A DNA stretch of 32,345 nt from Candidatus Daviesbacteria bacterium (GTDB taxonomy: Bacteria; Patescibacteriota; Microgenomatia; Daviesbacterales; UBA10151): positions 1-32,345 of the forward strand of contig JACPEZ010000016.1 of NCBI GenBank assembly GCA_016183225.1. The letters are read 5' to 3'. Each line of letters begins with the position of its first letter. Position 1 is the first letter of the stretch. Below the pieces are notes generated by a model. The model ran no database searches. It had not been told where the DNA came from and saw only the letters and a program-made list of their open reading frames with translations. Both the position numbers and the translations under genes were made by a program. This document shows, piece by piece, positions 6,955 through 14,816 of this stretch.

Positions 6955-7357
6955 ACTTGTAGGCCTGGATAGCAATATTTTTATCTACCTTTTTGAAAAG
7001 AATCCGGAGTTTATTAAAATCTGTCAAGTGATAGTCGATCTTCTTGAAAAAGATCAGATTCAATCTGTTACCAGCGTTGTTAGCATTATTGAGACTTTAT
7101 CATTCCCATCTCCGCTTAAAGTATTAAAAGGAATTGAAACAGGTTTTAAGAGTATGCCTAATTTAACAATTATTGATGTTGATCAGGGGATTGCAATTGA
7201 GGCGGCCAAATTGCGAAGAAAATACGGCTTTAGAACTCCGGATGCTATCCAATTGGCCACGGCCAAATTAAACCGGGCCAAGGCTTTTGTGACTAATGAT
7301 GAGAGATTAAAGGCATATCAAGGATTAAAAGTGATTGCGCTTGCGGATATTAAATGA
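6932..7357 (+). CDS. vapC: PIN-domain toxin (VapC-like ribonuclease)
   Basis: A 141-aa PIN-domain endoribonuclease. The acidic metal-binding residues are all present: Asp13 (LDSNIFIY), Glu54 (SIIET), Asp104 (RTPDAIQLATA) and Asp123 (VTNDERL). In VapBC systems this activity cleaves tRNA or rRNA and stalls growth until the antitoxin accumulates. A GAGG site (6919-6922) lies 9 nt before the ATG, inside the antitoxin gene. Confidence 0.9.
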   Translation: MNGIKKFKLVGLDSNIFIYLFEKNPEFIKICQVIVDLLEKDQIQSVTSVVSIIETLSFPSPLKVLKGIETGFKSMPNLTIIDVDQGIAIEAAKLRRKYGFRTPDAIQLATAKLNRAKAFVTNDERLKAYQGLKVIALADIK

Positions 7358-7369
7358 TCTTGCTAAACT
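7341..7369 (+). promoter_or_regulatory. Promoter of the DUF5667 gene, inside the end of the PIN gene
   Basis: TTGCGG (7341-7346), 17-nt spacer, TAAACT (7364-7369), then 7 nt to ATG 7377. The -35 lies within the last codons of the PIN gene. The predicted mRNA is leaderless. Confidence 0.5.
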
Positions 7370-7376
7370 ATATGCG

Positions 7377-8027
7377 ATGCGTATTTCTCTGATATTTATC
7401 TCCACAGCTTTACTGGGGTTTATTTTTTTAGGTTTTTGCCAAAATGCCTTGGCCAAAGAGATAACCCCGATTGCCACTGAAGAAGCCAAGCTATCTTATC
7501 TCGGGAAATCCTTAATTCATCCGGCCCAGCCTTTATATTTTTTAAAACGAATCAGGGAAATTTTGGAGCTTAAATTTGCTCCCACCAGCGAAATTCAAGC
7601 CATCCGCTATCTGGAATTTAGTCAAAGAAGGATCAGGGAAGTCAGAAGCTTGAAGGAGGCAGGGCGGCCGGATTTAATTCCTCCAGCTCTGGAGCACTAC
7701 CTTTTTAATTTACAAAAAGCCACAGCTTTAACCGATTTTAAAAACGAGGCCAAAGTTAGACAACTGGAAGATGCGGTATCGCTGCATCTTAAGGTGCTGG
7801 GCGGGATTTCTCAAAGATCGGTCAGAACCACCATTTTCAAGCTGTCCGAGTGGAACAGAGATTTTCAGGCCAGATTAACTCCCGAAATCCGTGATGCTCT
7901 TTATGATGATTTATCAAAATTGCAGGGCAAAATTTGCGATTTTTTAATTAAAGAAGCCTCGAACTCCGGCTTAAATGAGGTAGAAATTGCAGTTTACCAA
8001 GAAAGAGCGGAGGCATGCTTACGATAA
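7377..8027 (+). CDS. Secreted DUF5667-domain protein
   Basis: A 216-aa exported protein. A signal peptide (MRISLIFISTALLGFIFLGF) ends at a likely ALA cleavage site near residue 26-27. The mature part starts with the DUF5667 pattern: LIHPAQPLYFLKRIREILELKF, then a helical region with YLEFSQRRIREVRSL. The domain is helical and common in CPR and some Firmicutes, with no established function. The frame is open upstream to 7335, but ATG 7377 lies 7 nt after a -10 box and gives a clean signal peptide. Its end overlaps the convergent gene at 8019 by 9 nt. Confidence 0.8.
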   Translation: MRISLIFISTALLGFIFLGFCQNALAKEITPIATEEAKLSYLGKSLIHPAQPLYFLKRIREILELKFAPTSEIQAIRYLEFSQRRIREVRSLKEAGRPDLIPPALEHYLFNLQKATALTDFKNEAKVRQLEDAVSLHLKVLGGISQRSVRTTIFKLSEWNRDFQARLTPEIRDALYDDLSKLQGKICDFLIKEASNSGLNEVEIAVYQERAEACLR

Positions 8028-8765
8028 AAATTTATGCAAGCTGGGCATATTTTCAATTCTTTCTCCAAAGACATGACGCATAGATACTGCCACATCTTTC
8101 TTTCTTTGACTTCGATCATGATGTGAAGCATAAAAGTTTGGGGAGTAAAATCTGTTTTTAAGCCAAATTGTTCTGCGTCCTGGAATCAAATAAATTTTAT
8201 TGGGATTTTTCAAAACCTTGATAACCTGCAGAGTAAAAACACTTTCAAAAATGGAGATTTTGGTATGAGCCCATTGTAAAGGTTTATACCTGTTGATGAT
8301 ATGCGTAAAGTGTAAAGGGAAAACTTTCCGTGCCAGTTCCGGGGTTATCAGAAAAAATTCTGTTGATAACATCACCCCAAACCATAAAGATGTAGCCAGT
8401 TGTAAGCGCCTCCTGGCGCATGTTAAAATAACCCCCTTTAATTTCTTTGGATCATAAAACCAAGTATCGGCAGAGGTGGCAATAATAAAATCGTATTTTT
8501 TGCCTGATTCCAAAATGCGTTTCATTCCCTGATTCAACATGTGATTTGCACCAATAAAATGAGACATGTTTTTGTGTCTGTGCAAAAAGTCCTCTTGATA
8601 TTTTTCAGGATACCAGTTTTTTTCACCGTTAAACTCATGATAAATATCAATTTTGTCAAGCAGTGGCTGCCAAGCTTCCCGGATAATATCCATTTGGGCT
8701 TTAGCTTCCGCCACCCGGTTATAGGTAATGATGAGGGATGCCAGTTTAATTTTTTTGGCCTGCAT
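8019..8765 (-). CDS. Glycosyltransferase-like protein
   Basis: A 248-aa protein. The N-terminus ASLIITYNRVAEAKAQMDII resembles the first strand and helix of GT-A-fold glycosyltransferases. KYDFIIATSADTWFYDP may hold the metal/nucleotide-binding acidic residues, and a His-rich basic C-terminus follows (YASHHDRSQRKK). I cannot assign a family or substrate. The frame extends 13 codons upstream, but MQAKKIKLASLIITYNR at 8765 is the better start. TTGCAT, 17 nt, TAAAAT precedes it by 10 nt on the minus strand. It is divergent from the membrane protein gene at 8799. Confidence 0.6.
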   Translation of the reverse strand: MQAKKIKLASLIITYNRVAEAKAQMDIIREAWQPLLDKIDIYHEFNGEKNWYPEKYQEDFLHRHKNMSHFIGANHMLNQGMKRILESGKKYDFIIATSADTWFYDPKKLKGVILTCARRRLQLATSLWFGVMLSTEFFLITPELARKVFPLHFTHIINRYKPLQWAHTKISIFESVFTLQVIKVLKNPNKIYLIPGRRTIWLKNRFYSPNFYASHHDRSQRKKDVAVSMRHVFGERIENMPSLHKFLS

Positions 8766-8798
8766 CTTAAGCTTTATTTTATTGTAAAATATTGTTTG

Positions 8799-9233
8799 AT
8801 GCAAATGACAGAAAAGTTGTTCAGAATATTTTTAATTTTTTTGGCCGTCTACTTAATAGGGGACGGGCTAATTCATTTGTTCAATATCAGATTGCTATCT
8901 GTTTCAAGTTTTTGGCCCGTATCTGCCATCTCTTATGCCGTTTTAATGAATTCCATCTATGCCTCATTTGTTTTGCTGGCAGCCACTTTGATTTTAGTAG
9001 CTCAAGCAAACCTGAAAAAATACAGGGAATTAATTTTGGCCTCTGCTATATGGGCAATTTTCCATGGAATCCTGCTGCTATTTTTAAACTCAACTCAAAA
9101 TTTTGCCCAAGATTTTTCCGACTATCCTTCTTTATCTGTCTGGTTGCCTTTTTATAATCATTATCTTTTTTTTGAGGCTATCCTGGCATTTATTTATGCC
9201 ATAGTTGTTTTCGTCCGACACAAAAAATTATGA
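8799..9233 (+). CDS. Small membrane protein, four predicted membrane helices
   Basis: A 144-aa hydrophobic protein with about four membrane segments (LFRIFLIFLAVYLIG, AVLMNSIYASFVLLAATLIL, LASAIWAIFHGILLLF, YLFFEAILAFIYAIVVFV). No family recognised. TAAAAT (8785-8790) lies 8 nt before the ATG. Its stop overlaps the glycosyltransferase start (ATGA at 9230), so the two are co-translated. It may serve as a membrane partner of that enzyme; this is inference from context only. Confidence 0.7.
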   Translation: MQMTEKLFRIFLIFLAVYLIGDGLIHLFNIRLLSVSSFWPVSAISYAVLMNSIYASFVLLAATLILVAQANLKKYRELILASAIWAIFHGILLLFLNSTQNFAQDFSDYPSLSVWLPFYNHYLFFEAILAFIYAIVVFVRHKKL

Positions 9234-9946
9234 AAGATATAGAGGTTTCGATTGTTATCCCTGCCTACAATGAGGAAAAATATTTGTCCTTTGTTTTGCA
9301 ATCTTTAACTCATCTGCAAACTAAAAAAAATTTTGAGGTAATTGTGGTGGATAATAACTCCAGTGACAATACTGCCAAACTGGCCAAAAGCTTTCAGGAT
9401 AAGCTTAATTTAAGGGTAATTTTAGAGAAAACAAAAGGTAGGGGTGCTGCCAGAAAAAGAGGATTTGATGAAGCTTTGGGAGAGGTAGTTGTCTCTTTGG
9501 ATGCAGACGCCACTATCTATCCGGATTGGCTTGATACAATAACAGATCCTTTGCAAGATGGAGTGGTAGCCACCACCACCTCCTGCAAAATAGTGGATTG
9601 TTCTTCTTTAACAAATGCCCTATTTAATTTTATCCAGCCCAAAGCCATGGTTTTGTACAGATGGGTACTGGGCCATTATTGGCTGTCCGGCTTTAGTTTT
9701 GGGATTTTAAAATCGGTTTATCAAAAAAGCGGCGGGTTTGATGCCAATTTGCAAGCGCAGGAGGATCTGGATCTATCCTTTAGAGTGGCCAATTTGGGGA
9801 AAATTAAGTTTATAAACAAGCCTGTTACATTTTCCGGCAGAAGATTCAAAGACGGGTTATTGGTTGGAATGTATGATTATATCCGCAGTTTCATTGAGGC
9901 TTTTATTTTCAAGAAAACAAGTGTTTACCTGGATAATCCCAGGTAA
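9230..9946 (+). CDS. Family 2 glycosyltransferase
   Basis: A 238-aa GT2 enzyme of the GT-A fold. VSIVIPAYNEEKYLSFVL starts the nucleotide-binding half, VVDNNSSDNTAKLA follows, and the metal-binding acidic motif is LDADATIYPDWL. QEDLDLSFRVANLGKI near residue 190 holds the acceptor-side ED motif. It is predicted to transfer a sugar from an activated donor at the inner membrane for surface glycan or glycolipid synthesis. The substrate is unknown. It is coupled to the membrane protein upstream. Confidence 0.88.
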   Translation: MKDIEVSIVIPAYNEEKYLSFVLQSLTHLQTKKNFEVIVVDNNSSDNTAKLAKSFQDKLNLRVILEKTKGRGAARKRGFDEALGEVVVSLDADATIYPDWLDTITDPLQDGVVATTTSCKIVDCSSLTNALFNFIQPKAMVLYRWVLGHYWLSGFSFGILKSVYQKSGGFDANLQAQEDLDLSFRVANLGKIKFINKPVTFSGRRFKDGLLVGMYDYIRSFIEAFIFKKTSVYLDNPR

Positions 9947-9948
9947 AA

Positions 9949-10863
9949 TTATCGGGCGGTTGAAGCTTGGATTCTTTGAATAGCTGGCCCTGTTAATTTT
10001 TCCGGTTCAACAGCCATCCATAAGTGGTTATATTCAGAAACAATGGTTAACCTGGCATTGGGGAATAACCCTAACATTTTTTCCCCGGTCCAAGATGGAA
10101 TGTAGCGGTCATCTCTTCCCCAAAGTAAATCAACAGGTTGGTTAATATCTTGCATCTGTTCTCTTTGGTCAACAGCCATGGTTATTTTTAATCCATGTAA
10201 AACACTTCTAAGATCTGCTATAGATCTTTTAACCATCAGTCCAGAGCCTGGATCTCTTTTTCTAAGATCTTCTGGGATGGGAACTCTTGGTGGTAAAAGA
10301 AATTCTCTAACAAAAGCTCCCATCCATTCAACTAAGGATCTTTTAAGCGGCCAGCCAGTTGGACTTCCTGCCACATTCCATTCAACTTCTTGAGGATGCT
10401 GGAGAGTATATTCCCAGGCAACACTACCTCCAAAAGAGGAGGATACTATACCGGTTTTTTCTTTTTTATTGAGTATATCTAAATGGAAAATTTCATAAGC
10501 AATATCCGCAAAGCTGGGATTTGCATTCCCCTTTAGTTGCAAAGACCTGATTATGTCAAAGATATTAGGAGCAACTACCTGTACCTGCCCAGCTTCAGCC
10601 AGATTTCCAATGTGTTCAGTCATTCCTTCGGGCACTTGCCCAGCATTATGAAGAAATATAATATTTGGGCCTTCCTTGCCGGCGCTGACTATCTCAACTC
10701 CGCCAACCTTACTGACCTCAACTCCTAAATCGCTCATAGAGCCATTATACCACAAACTATGAGACTTTTTTCGATCAGGTACATTCCCTACCAGACCGCC
10801 AAGAATACCTGCCCCTACAAGCTTGGCAAGATTTCTTCTCGAAATACCAAATTCTGTAGCCAT
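9949..10863 (-). CDS. Alpha/beta hydrolase with twin-arginine-like signal
   Basis: A 304-aa alpha/beta-hydrolase-fold protein. The N-terminus has SRRNLAKL followed by a glycine-rich hydrophobic stretch (VGAGILGGLVG), resembling a Tat export signal. NIIFLHNAGQVPEG is the oxyanion-hole region. The nucleophile elbow reads SSSFGGS, and the acid and histidine are likely in LLWGRDDRYIP and SEYNHLWM. Substrate unknown. ATGs occur at 10869 and 10863. I prefer 10863 because TAGAAT ends 7 nt before it. A second alpha/beta hydrolase gene ends 22 nt upstream on the same strand. Confidence 0.8.
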   Translation of the reverse strand: MATEFGISRRNLAKLVGAGILGGLVGNVPDRKKSHSLWYNGSMSDLGVEVSKVGGVEIVSAGKEGPNIIFLHNAGQVPEGMTEHIGNLAEAGQVQVVAPNIFDIIRSLQLKGNANPSFADIAYEIFHLDILNKKEKTGIVSSSFGGSVAWEYTLQHPQEVEWNVAGSPTGWPLKRSLVEWMGAFVREFLLPPRVPIPEDLRKRDPGSGLMVKRSIADLRSVLHGLKITMAVDQREQMQDINQPVDLLWGRDDRYIPSWTGEKMLGLFPNARLTIVSEYNHLWMAVEPEKLTGPAIQRIQASTAR

Positions 10864-10885
10864 GAGCATTATTCTACTATGCCTG

Positions 10886-11710
10886 CTAAATAAAATGAAT
10901 CTTTTTAAGAAATTGCGTTATTGATTTTTCTAAATCCTGGGGATTATTTAAAACCAGAATATGATTGGCTTCTTCTATCAGATCCAGCTCTGATTTTTTG
11001 ATCCTCTGGTGAAGGTATTCTGCTATATTGGGCGGGAAAATAGAATCTTCCGTGCCTTCTATGATTAAAGTTGGAACATTAATTTTGGAAAGCAGCTGTT
11101 TTGAATCAAGTTTAATTAATTGATCGCACAAAAGGAGATAACTTTTTAAAGAAGTGTGCAAAATATCGGATAATAGTCTTTTTAAATCTATATCAGGAGT
11201 GCCTATAAATTGATCAAAATCGCTGTGTCCGTAAAGTTTAATATTAGGAACGACTTTTATCAAAAGACAAAATAAATGTTTTAAAAAAACCTGAGGAATC
11301 CCATGCGGGGAAATAAACGGGGGCTTAAAACTGGTATCAACCAGAACCAGGGCTTTTGATTGGTGGGGAAATTTAGCCTGGAAATAAATTGCCACCATGC
11401 CCCCAAAGCAATGACCTAAAATAACAGGATCTTTGATTTTTTCTTCTTCAATTAATGCTTTTACATCTTTGGCAAAATTCTCCAGTTTGTAAAAATCTTC
11501 CTTTTCGCTTCGCTCTGATAATCCATGGCCCCGCAAATCCATGGCTATTGAGGAAATCCCCAGTTTGCTAAAATAGGCCCGCTCTTTTTTCCAGGCAGTC
11601 AAATCTCCCCCAAAGCCGTGCAAAAAAATTAACCATCTGTTTTTATCCTTTTCGGTTTTATGATAATAAATCTTCGCTCCATCAAAACTGGTAAAGTATT
11701 GCCCATTCAT
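10886..11710 (-). CDS. Alpha/beta hydrolase
   Basis: A 274-aa cytoplasmic alpha/beta hydrolase. LIFLHGFGGDLTAWKKE holds the oxyanion-hole HG, MDLRGHGLSER is typical of the family, and the nucleophile elbow is GHCFGG with Cys in place of the usual Ser. The acid is in LIIEGTEDSIFPP and the His in EEANHILVL. A Cys nucleophile is reminiscent of dienelactone hydrolases. The frame is open to 11800, but that part lies across the polA start. ATG 11710 is 8 nt after an extended -10 (TGATAGACT, minus strand). Confidence 0.85.
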   Translation of the reverse strand: MNGQYFTSFDGAKIYYHKTEKDKNRWLIFLHGFGGDLTAWKKERAYFSKLGISSIAMDLRGHGLSERSEKEDFYKLENFAKDVKALIEEEKIKDPVILGHCFGGMVAIYFQAKFPHQSKALVLVDTSFKPPFISPHGIPQVFLKHLFCLLIKVVPNIKLYGHSDFDQFIGTPDIDLKRLLSDILHTSLKSYLLLCDQLIKLDSKQLLSKINVPTLIIEGTEDSIFPPNIAEYLHQRIKKSELDLIEEANHILVLNNPQDLEKSITQFLKKIHFI

Positions 11711-11746
11711 ATGGAAATAGTCTATCACATCAGTTAAAATGGCAGC
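11711..11746. promoter_or_regulatory. Compact divergent promoter between hydrolase and polA
   Basis: Only 36 nt separate two divergent ATGs. Plus strand: TGGAAA (11712-11717), 17 nt, TAAAAT (11735-11740), 6 nt to the polA ATG. Minus strand: extended -10 TGATAGACT (TAGACT = complement of 11719-11724), 8 nt to the hydrolase ATG. The two RNA polymerase sites overlap, so the genes should compete for transcription. Both messages would be leaderless. Confidence 0.5.
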
Positions 11747-13894
11747 ATGAAACGTTTGGTTTTGATTGATGGCAATGCTCTGCTCCATCGGGCATATCAT
11801 GCCACCCCTCCATTTACTACCTCCAAAGGAGAGTTAGTCAATGCGGTTTATGGATTTTCCTCTATGATCCTGAAGGTTATGAGCGAGCTAAAGCCGGATT
11901 TTTTGGCTGTGGCCTGGGATGAGAAAGGGCCAACTTTCCGCCATCAGGCCTATACCCAGTATAAAGCCACCCGTGGGCCGGCTGACGAGGGATTATTGAA
12001 TCAATATAAACGGATTCACGAAATTGATAAGGCTTTTAATATTCCTGAATTTAGTTTGTCTGGTTACGAAGCTGATGATTTAATTGGAACTTTAGCAATA
12101 CAAGCTAAAAATTTGGAAATTATTATTGTGACCGGTGATCGGGATATTATGCAGCTTATAAATGGCAGGGTCAAAGTTTTTATGCCTAAAAAAACCATCA
12201 ATGATGTGGGAATGTATGGGGAAGAGGAATTTATGGCCAAGTACGGCTTTGAACCCAAATTGCTGGTTGATTATAAAGCCCTAGCCGGGGATGCCTCGGA
12301 TAACATTCCCGGAGTTTCCGGAATAGGGGATGTATCTGCCACCAAGTTAATCCATCAATTTGGTGAAATAGAAAATATTTATAAACTGGAAAACCTAAAA
12401 ACTTTGCCCGAAAGATTGCAAAAACTGCTGGCAGAGGGGGCAGAAGATGCGGTTCTGTCTAAAAAACTGGCCACATTAGATTTCAAAGCCCCCATCAAAC
12501 TGGATTTAAAAAAATGTGTCCTGTCAGACTATGATAAAAACAAAGTAATTAAACTTTTTGAAGAGTTGGAGTTTAAAAGTTTAATAAACAGAATTTCAGG
12601 AGAAAAGACTGTTGTTAATCACACTATGAATGATTTAGACCAACAGGTTGAACCGATCCTTAAAAAAATGTCCCAGACAGGAGTTTTAATAGATTTAAAG
12701 TTCTTAAATAAAATGGGAGTTGATTTAAAAGCCAGGCTTAAAAAACTTGAACAGGAAATTTACTCTAGTATTGGGCATGAGATAAACCTCAATAGTCCAA
12801 AGCAGCTGCAAATAGTATTATTTGATGAATTAAAATTACCTGTTTTTAAAAAAACAAAAACCGGCAGAAGTACTGATGAGGAAACTTTGCATGAACTGGC
12901 TGATGCTCATCCTGTGATGCCTTTGCTTTTGGAATACAGACAGCTTTTTAAACTGGTTTCCACTTATGTTGATGCTTTGCCAAAATCAGTTGGGGAGGAT
13001 AACAGAATTCATTCCACTTTTAATGTAGAGGGAGCTGCCACAGGCAGAATTTCTTCCCAAGACCCTAACATGCAAAACATTCCTGTGAGGGGGGAAATAG
13101 GCGGGGAAATCCGCAAAGCTTTTGTGGCTCCCAAAGCTAAAATTTTGCTGGCAGCTGATTATTCCCAAATAGAACTTCGCATTATGGCCCATTTATCCGC
13201 TGATCCTAACTTAAAAAAAGCTTTTGCAAAGGGTTTGGATATTCACACTGCAACAGCAGCCAAGATTTTTAATGTGCCGCTGGAAAAAGTTAGTAAGCAG
13301 CAGAGGGCAGTTGGTAAGACCATGAATTTTGCCACTTTATATGGTCAGGGGCCCCATGCCCTGTCCCGTAGCTTAAAAGTGCCTTTTGAAATTGCCAGAT
13401 CATATATTGAAGAATATTTTGCCCAGTTTCCCAAAATTGCGGAATGGATGCAGGAAACTTTGCAGTTTGGCTATGAAAAAGGCTATGTGGAAACTTTAAT
13501 GGGAAGGAAAAGATATATTCCGGAACTGAAAGCAGATAACAGGATGATTAAGGCAGCAGGCGAGCGGGCAGCTGTCAATCATCCGATTCAAGGCTGCGCA
13601 GCTGACATGATTAAGCAGGCCATGGTGGAAATAGATAAGAGTCAAGAGTCAAGAGTCAAGAGTCAAGATAAAGGGCAGAAAAATTCTAGACCCTCGACTC
13701 TAGCGACTAGCGACTTCTTAATGATTTTGCAAGTGCATGATGAACTGCTTTTTGAATGCACCCCGCGAAGCCTTGGCGAAGTGGGGAAAATGGTTAAAGA
13801 TAAAATGGAAAATGCCCTAAAATTATCTGTACCTGTGGTGGTTGATTTAAAGGTAGGTATTAATTGGGGAGAGATGACATTATTGAAAATTTGA
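11747..13894 (+). CDS. polA: DNA polymerase I lacking the 3'-5' exonuclease domain
   Basis: A 715-aa family A polymerase, about 200 aa shorter than E. coli Pol I. Residues 1 to about 285 form the 5'-nuclease domain (LIDGNALLHRAYHATPPF, GDRDIMQLI, ALAGDASDNIPGVSGIG). The polymerase domain follows almost directly. Motif A is LLAADYSQIELRIMAHL (Asp471), the O-helix is RAVGKTMNFATLYG, and motif C is LQVHDELLFE (His664-Asp665). No proofreading exonuclease motifs lie between. Residues 631-657 come from an inserted repeat element (13639-13716) just before motif C. The start has a -10 box 6 nt upstream. The last 11 codons are duplicated at 14781-14816, beyond a block of inserted genes. Confidence 0.96.
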   Translation: MKRLVLIDGNALLHRAYHATPPFTTSKGELVNAVYGFSSMILKVMSELKPDFLAVAWDEKGPTFRHQAYTQYKATRGPADEGLLNQYKRIHEIDKAFNIPEFSLSGYEADDLIGTLAIQAKNLEIIIVTGDRDIMQLINGRVKVFMPKKTINDVGMYGEEEFMAKYGFEPKLLVDYKALAGDASDNIPGVSGIGDVSATKLIHQFGEIENIYKLENLKTLPERLQKLLAEGAEDAVLSKKLATLDFKAPIKLDLKKCVLSDYDKNKVIKLFEELEFKSLINRISGEKTVVNHTMNDLDQQVEPILKKMSQTGVLIDLKFLNKMGVDLKARLKKLEQEIYSSIGHEINLNSPKQLQIVLFDELKLPVFKKTKTGRSTDEETLHELADAHPVMPLLLEYRQLFKLVSTYVDALPKSVGEDNRIHSTFNVEGAATGRISSQDPNMQNIPVRGEIGGEIRKAFVAPKAKILLAADYSQIELRIMAHLSADPNLKKAFAKGLDIHTATAAKIFNVPLEKVSKQQRAVGKTMNFATLYGQGPHALSRSLKVPFEIARSYIEEYFAQFPKIAEWMQETLQFGYEKGYVETLMGRKRYIPELKADNRMIKAAGERAAVNHPIQGCAADMIKQAMVEIDKSQESRVKSQDKGQKNSRPSTLATSDFLMILQVHDELLFECTPRSLGEVGKMVKDKMENALKLSVPVVVDLKVGINWGEMTLLKI
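13639..13716 (+). repeat. Heptamer-palindrome element in frame within polA
   Basis: Four perfect GAGTCAA units (13639-13666) are followed by about 30 nt and then by TCGACTCTAGCGACTAGCGA (13694-13713), which carries the inverse heptamer core. It encodes SQESRVKSQ ... TLATSD, absent from other Pol I proteins, between the helix MIKQAMVEID and motif C. The same element is in carA at 30074-30144. The match in both the repeat array and the 3' arm shows a shared origin. Confidence 0.85.
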
Positions 13895-13966
13895 CAAAAA
13901 ATAATTAAGAGTTTATAAATTCAGTTTGAAGTTTTATTACCGTCTACCTTTTATATCGCTAGGAGG

Positions 13967-14206
13967 ATGAGAGAATTTTTTCTAAGATTGGCAGTTGATG
14001 CGAGCGGAGATTTAGCTGCCATAAGCGCCGCATGGATACTGCAAAATCAATCCGGGAATTTGATAGAATCCGCAGCTGGAGGGGCGGCTGTTAAATTAGG
14101 TATAAATTTTATGTCCCATCTCGGTAGTTTAGCATTGATAAGACCAGAAATAAGAAGTCATCCTAGTCCTAATCCTTGGCGGAATACGTACATTATTATG
14201 CCTTAG
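13967..14206 (+). CDS. Hypothetical small protein in the polA-tail insertion
   Basis: A 79-aa ORF, MREFFLRLAVDASGD ..., with an Ala/Gly-rich hydrophobic middle (AAISAAWIL, AAGGAAVKLGINFMSHLGSLALI) that might associate with the membrane. I recognise no family. AGGAGG abuts the ATG, too close to act as a normal Shine-Dalgarno sequence, while TTGAAG (13926) and a weak TTATAT (13951) suggest a promoter. It lies inside the block bounded by polA and its duplicated tail. It may be a real accessory gene or a fragment. Confidence 0.45.
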   Translation: MREFFLRLAVDASGDLAAISAAWILQNQSGNLIESAAGGAAVKLGINFMSHLGSLALIRPEIRSHPSPNPWRNTYIIMP

Positions 14207-14273
14207 AATTTCTAACCCTGTAATTCTTAATGGACAAAAATCCCATGCCGTGGGAAAATGTTATTATTTATTT

Positions 14274-14540
14274 GTGAAGATTATTTATACTAAACATGCT
14301 CTGGGGAAATTTGATAGTTTAGCTATATTGGGGTGGAAATTTACCAAAAGGGATATTAAAAATACTCTATCAAAACCCGACCTATTATTGGAGGATCCAA
14401 ACCGTGAAGTAAAAATTGCCTTGAAGAGAATAGACCAAAAACACAATCTTAGAATAATATTTACTTTGAAAAGTGGTATAATAACCATAATCACATTTTA
14501 TCCAAGGGAGAAAGAAAGAGATGAAATTTCCTCAAATTAA
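14274..14540 (+). CDS. DUF4258-like protein (putative toxin partner), copy 2
   Basis: An 88-aa protein beginning KIIYTKHALGKF, with GWKFTKRDIKNTLSKPDLLLEDPN and the strands HNLRIIFTLKSGIITIITFYP, the DUF4258 pattern. I chose GTG 14274 because it aligns with the start of copy 1 (MKIILKPH) and lies 6 nt after TATTAT (14262-14267). An upstream GTG at 14250 would add eight residues. It overlaps the DUF2283 gene by 20 nt. The toxin-like role is inference from size, pairing and repetition in the window. Confidence 0.75.
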   Translation: MKIIYTKHALGKFDSLAILGWKFTKRDIKNTLSKPDLLLEDPNREVKIALKRIDQKHNLRIIFTLKSGIITIITFYPREKERDEISSN

Positions 14541-14769
14541 GTACGAGAGCAAAGATGATGTCTTAAATATCTGGCTTTCCCACAAACGCATTGATGATGC
14601 GGACGATATCAATGGTGTAATTATTCATTATACAAAAGACAGAGAACCGGTTTATATTGAGATTTTAGATGCCAGCAGGTTATTAGGAAAGGAACCCAAG
14701 TCTTTCTCTGCAAGTGAAACTAAATTCAGAGAGTCTGCTGTTGCAACTCTCCATCAAATCAGAAAATAA
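14521..14769 (+). CDS. DUF2283 family protein, copy 2
   Basis: An 82-aa DUF2283 protein: YESKDDVLNIWLS, then DINGVIIHYTKDREPVYIEILDASRLLG, closely matching copy 1 ([14 protein letters not shown]). A purine-rich site (GGGAGAAAGAAAGAG) precedes the ATG inside the DUF4258 gene. It is the last cargo gene before the duplicated polA tail. Confidence 0.88.
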   Translation: MKFPQIKYESKDDVLNIWLSHKRIDDADDINGVIIHYTKDREPVYIEILDASRLLGKEPKSFSASETKFRESAVATLHQIRK

Positions 14770-14780
14770 ACTGTCCCAGA

Positions 14781-14816
14781 ACTTGGGGAGAGATGACAGT
14801 TTTAAAGATTATTTAA
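14781..14816 (+). repeat. Relic of an older polA 3' end
   Basis: TTGGGGAGAGATGACA (14783-14798) is identical to 13864-13879 at the polA end. In frame it reads TWGEMTVLKII-stop against polA NWGEMTLLKI-stop, so differences keep the protein sequence. Its TAA overlaps the TAA of the convergent desaturase gene, as expected if polA originally ended here. The segment 13895-14780 would then be an insertion. Confidence 0.85.

Noticed and set aside
8541-8798. Extension of the membrane protein (8799-9233) upstream to 8541
   Set aside because: The extra 86 residues are antisense to the glycosyltransferase-like gene and lack membrane character. ATG 8799 sits 8 nt after a -10 box.
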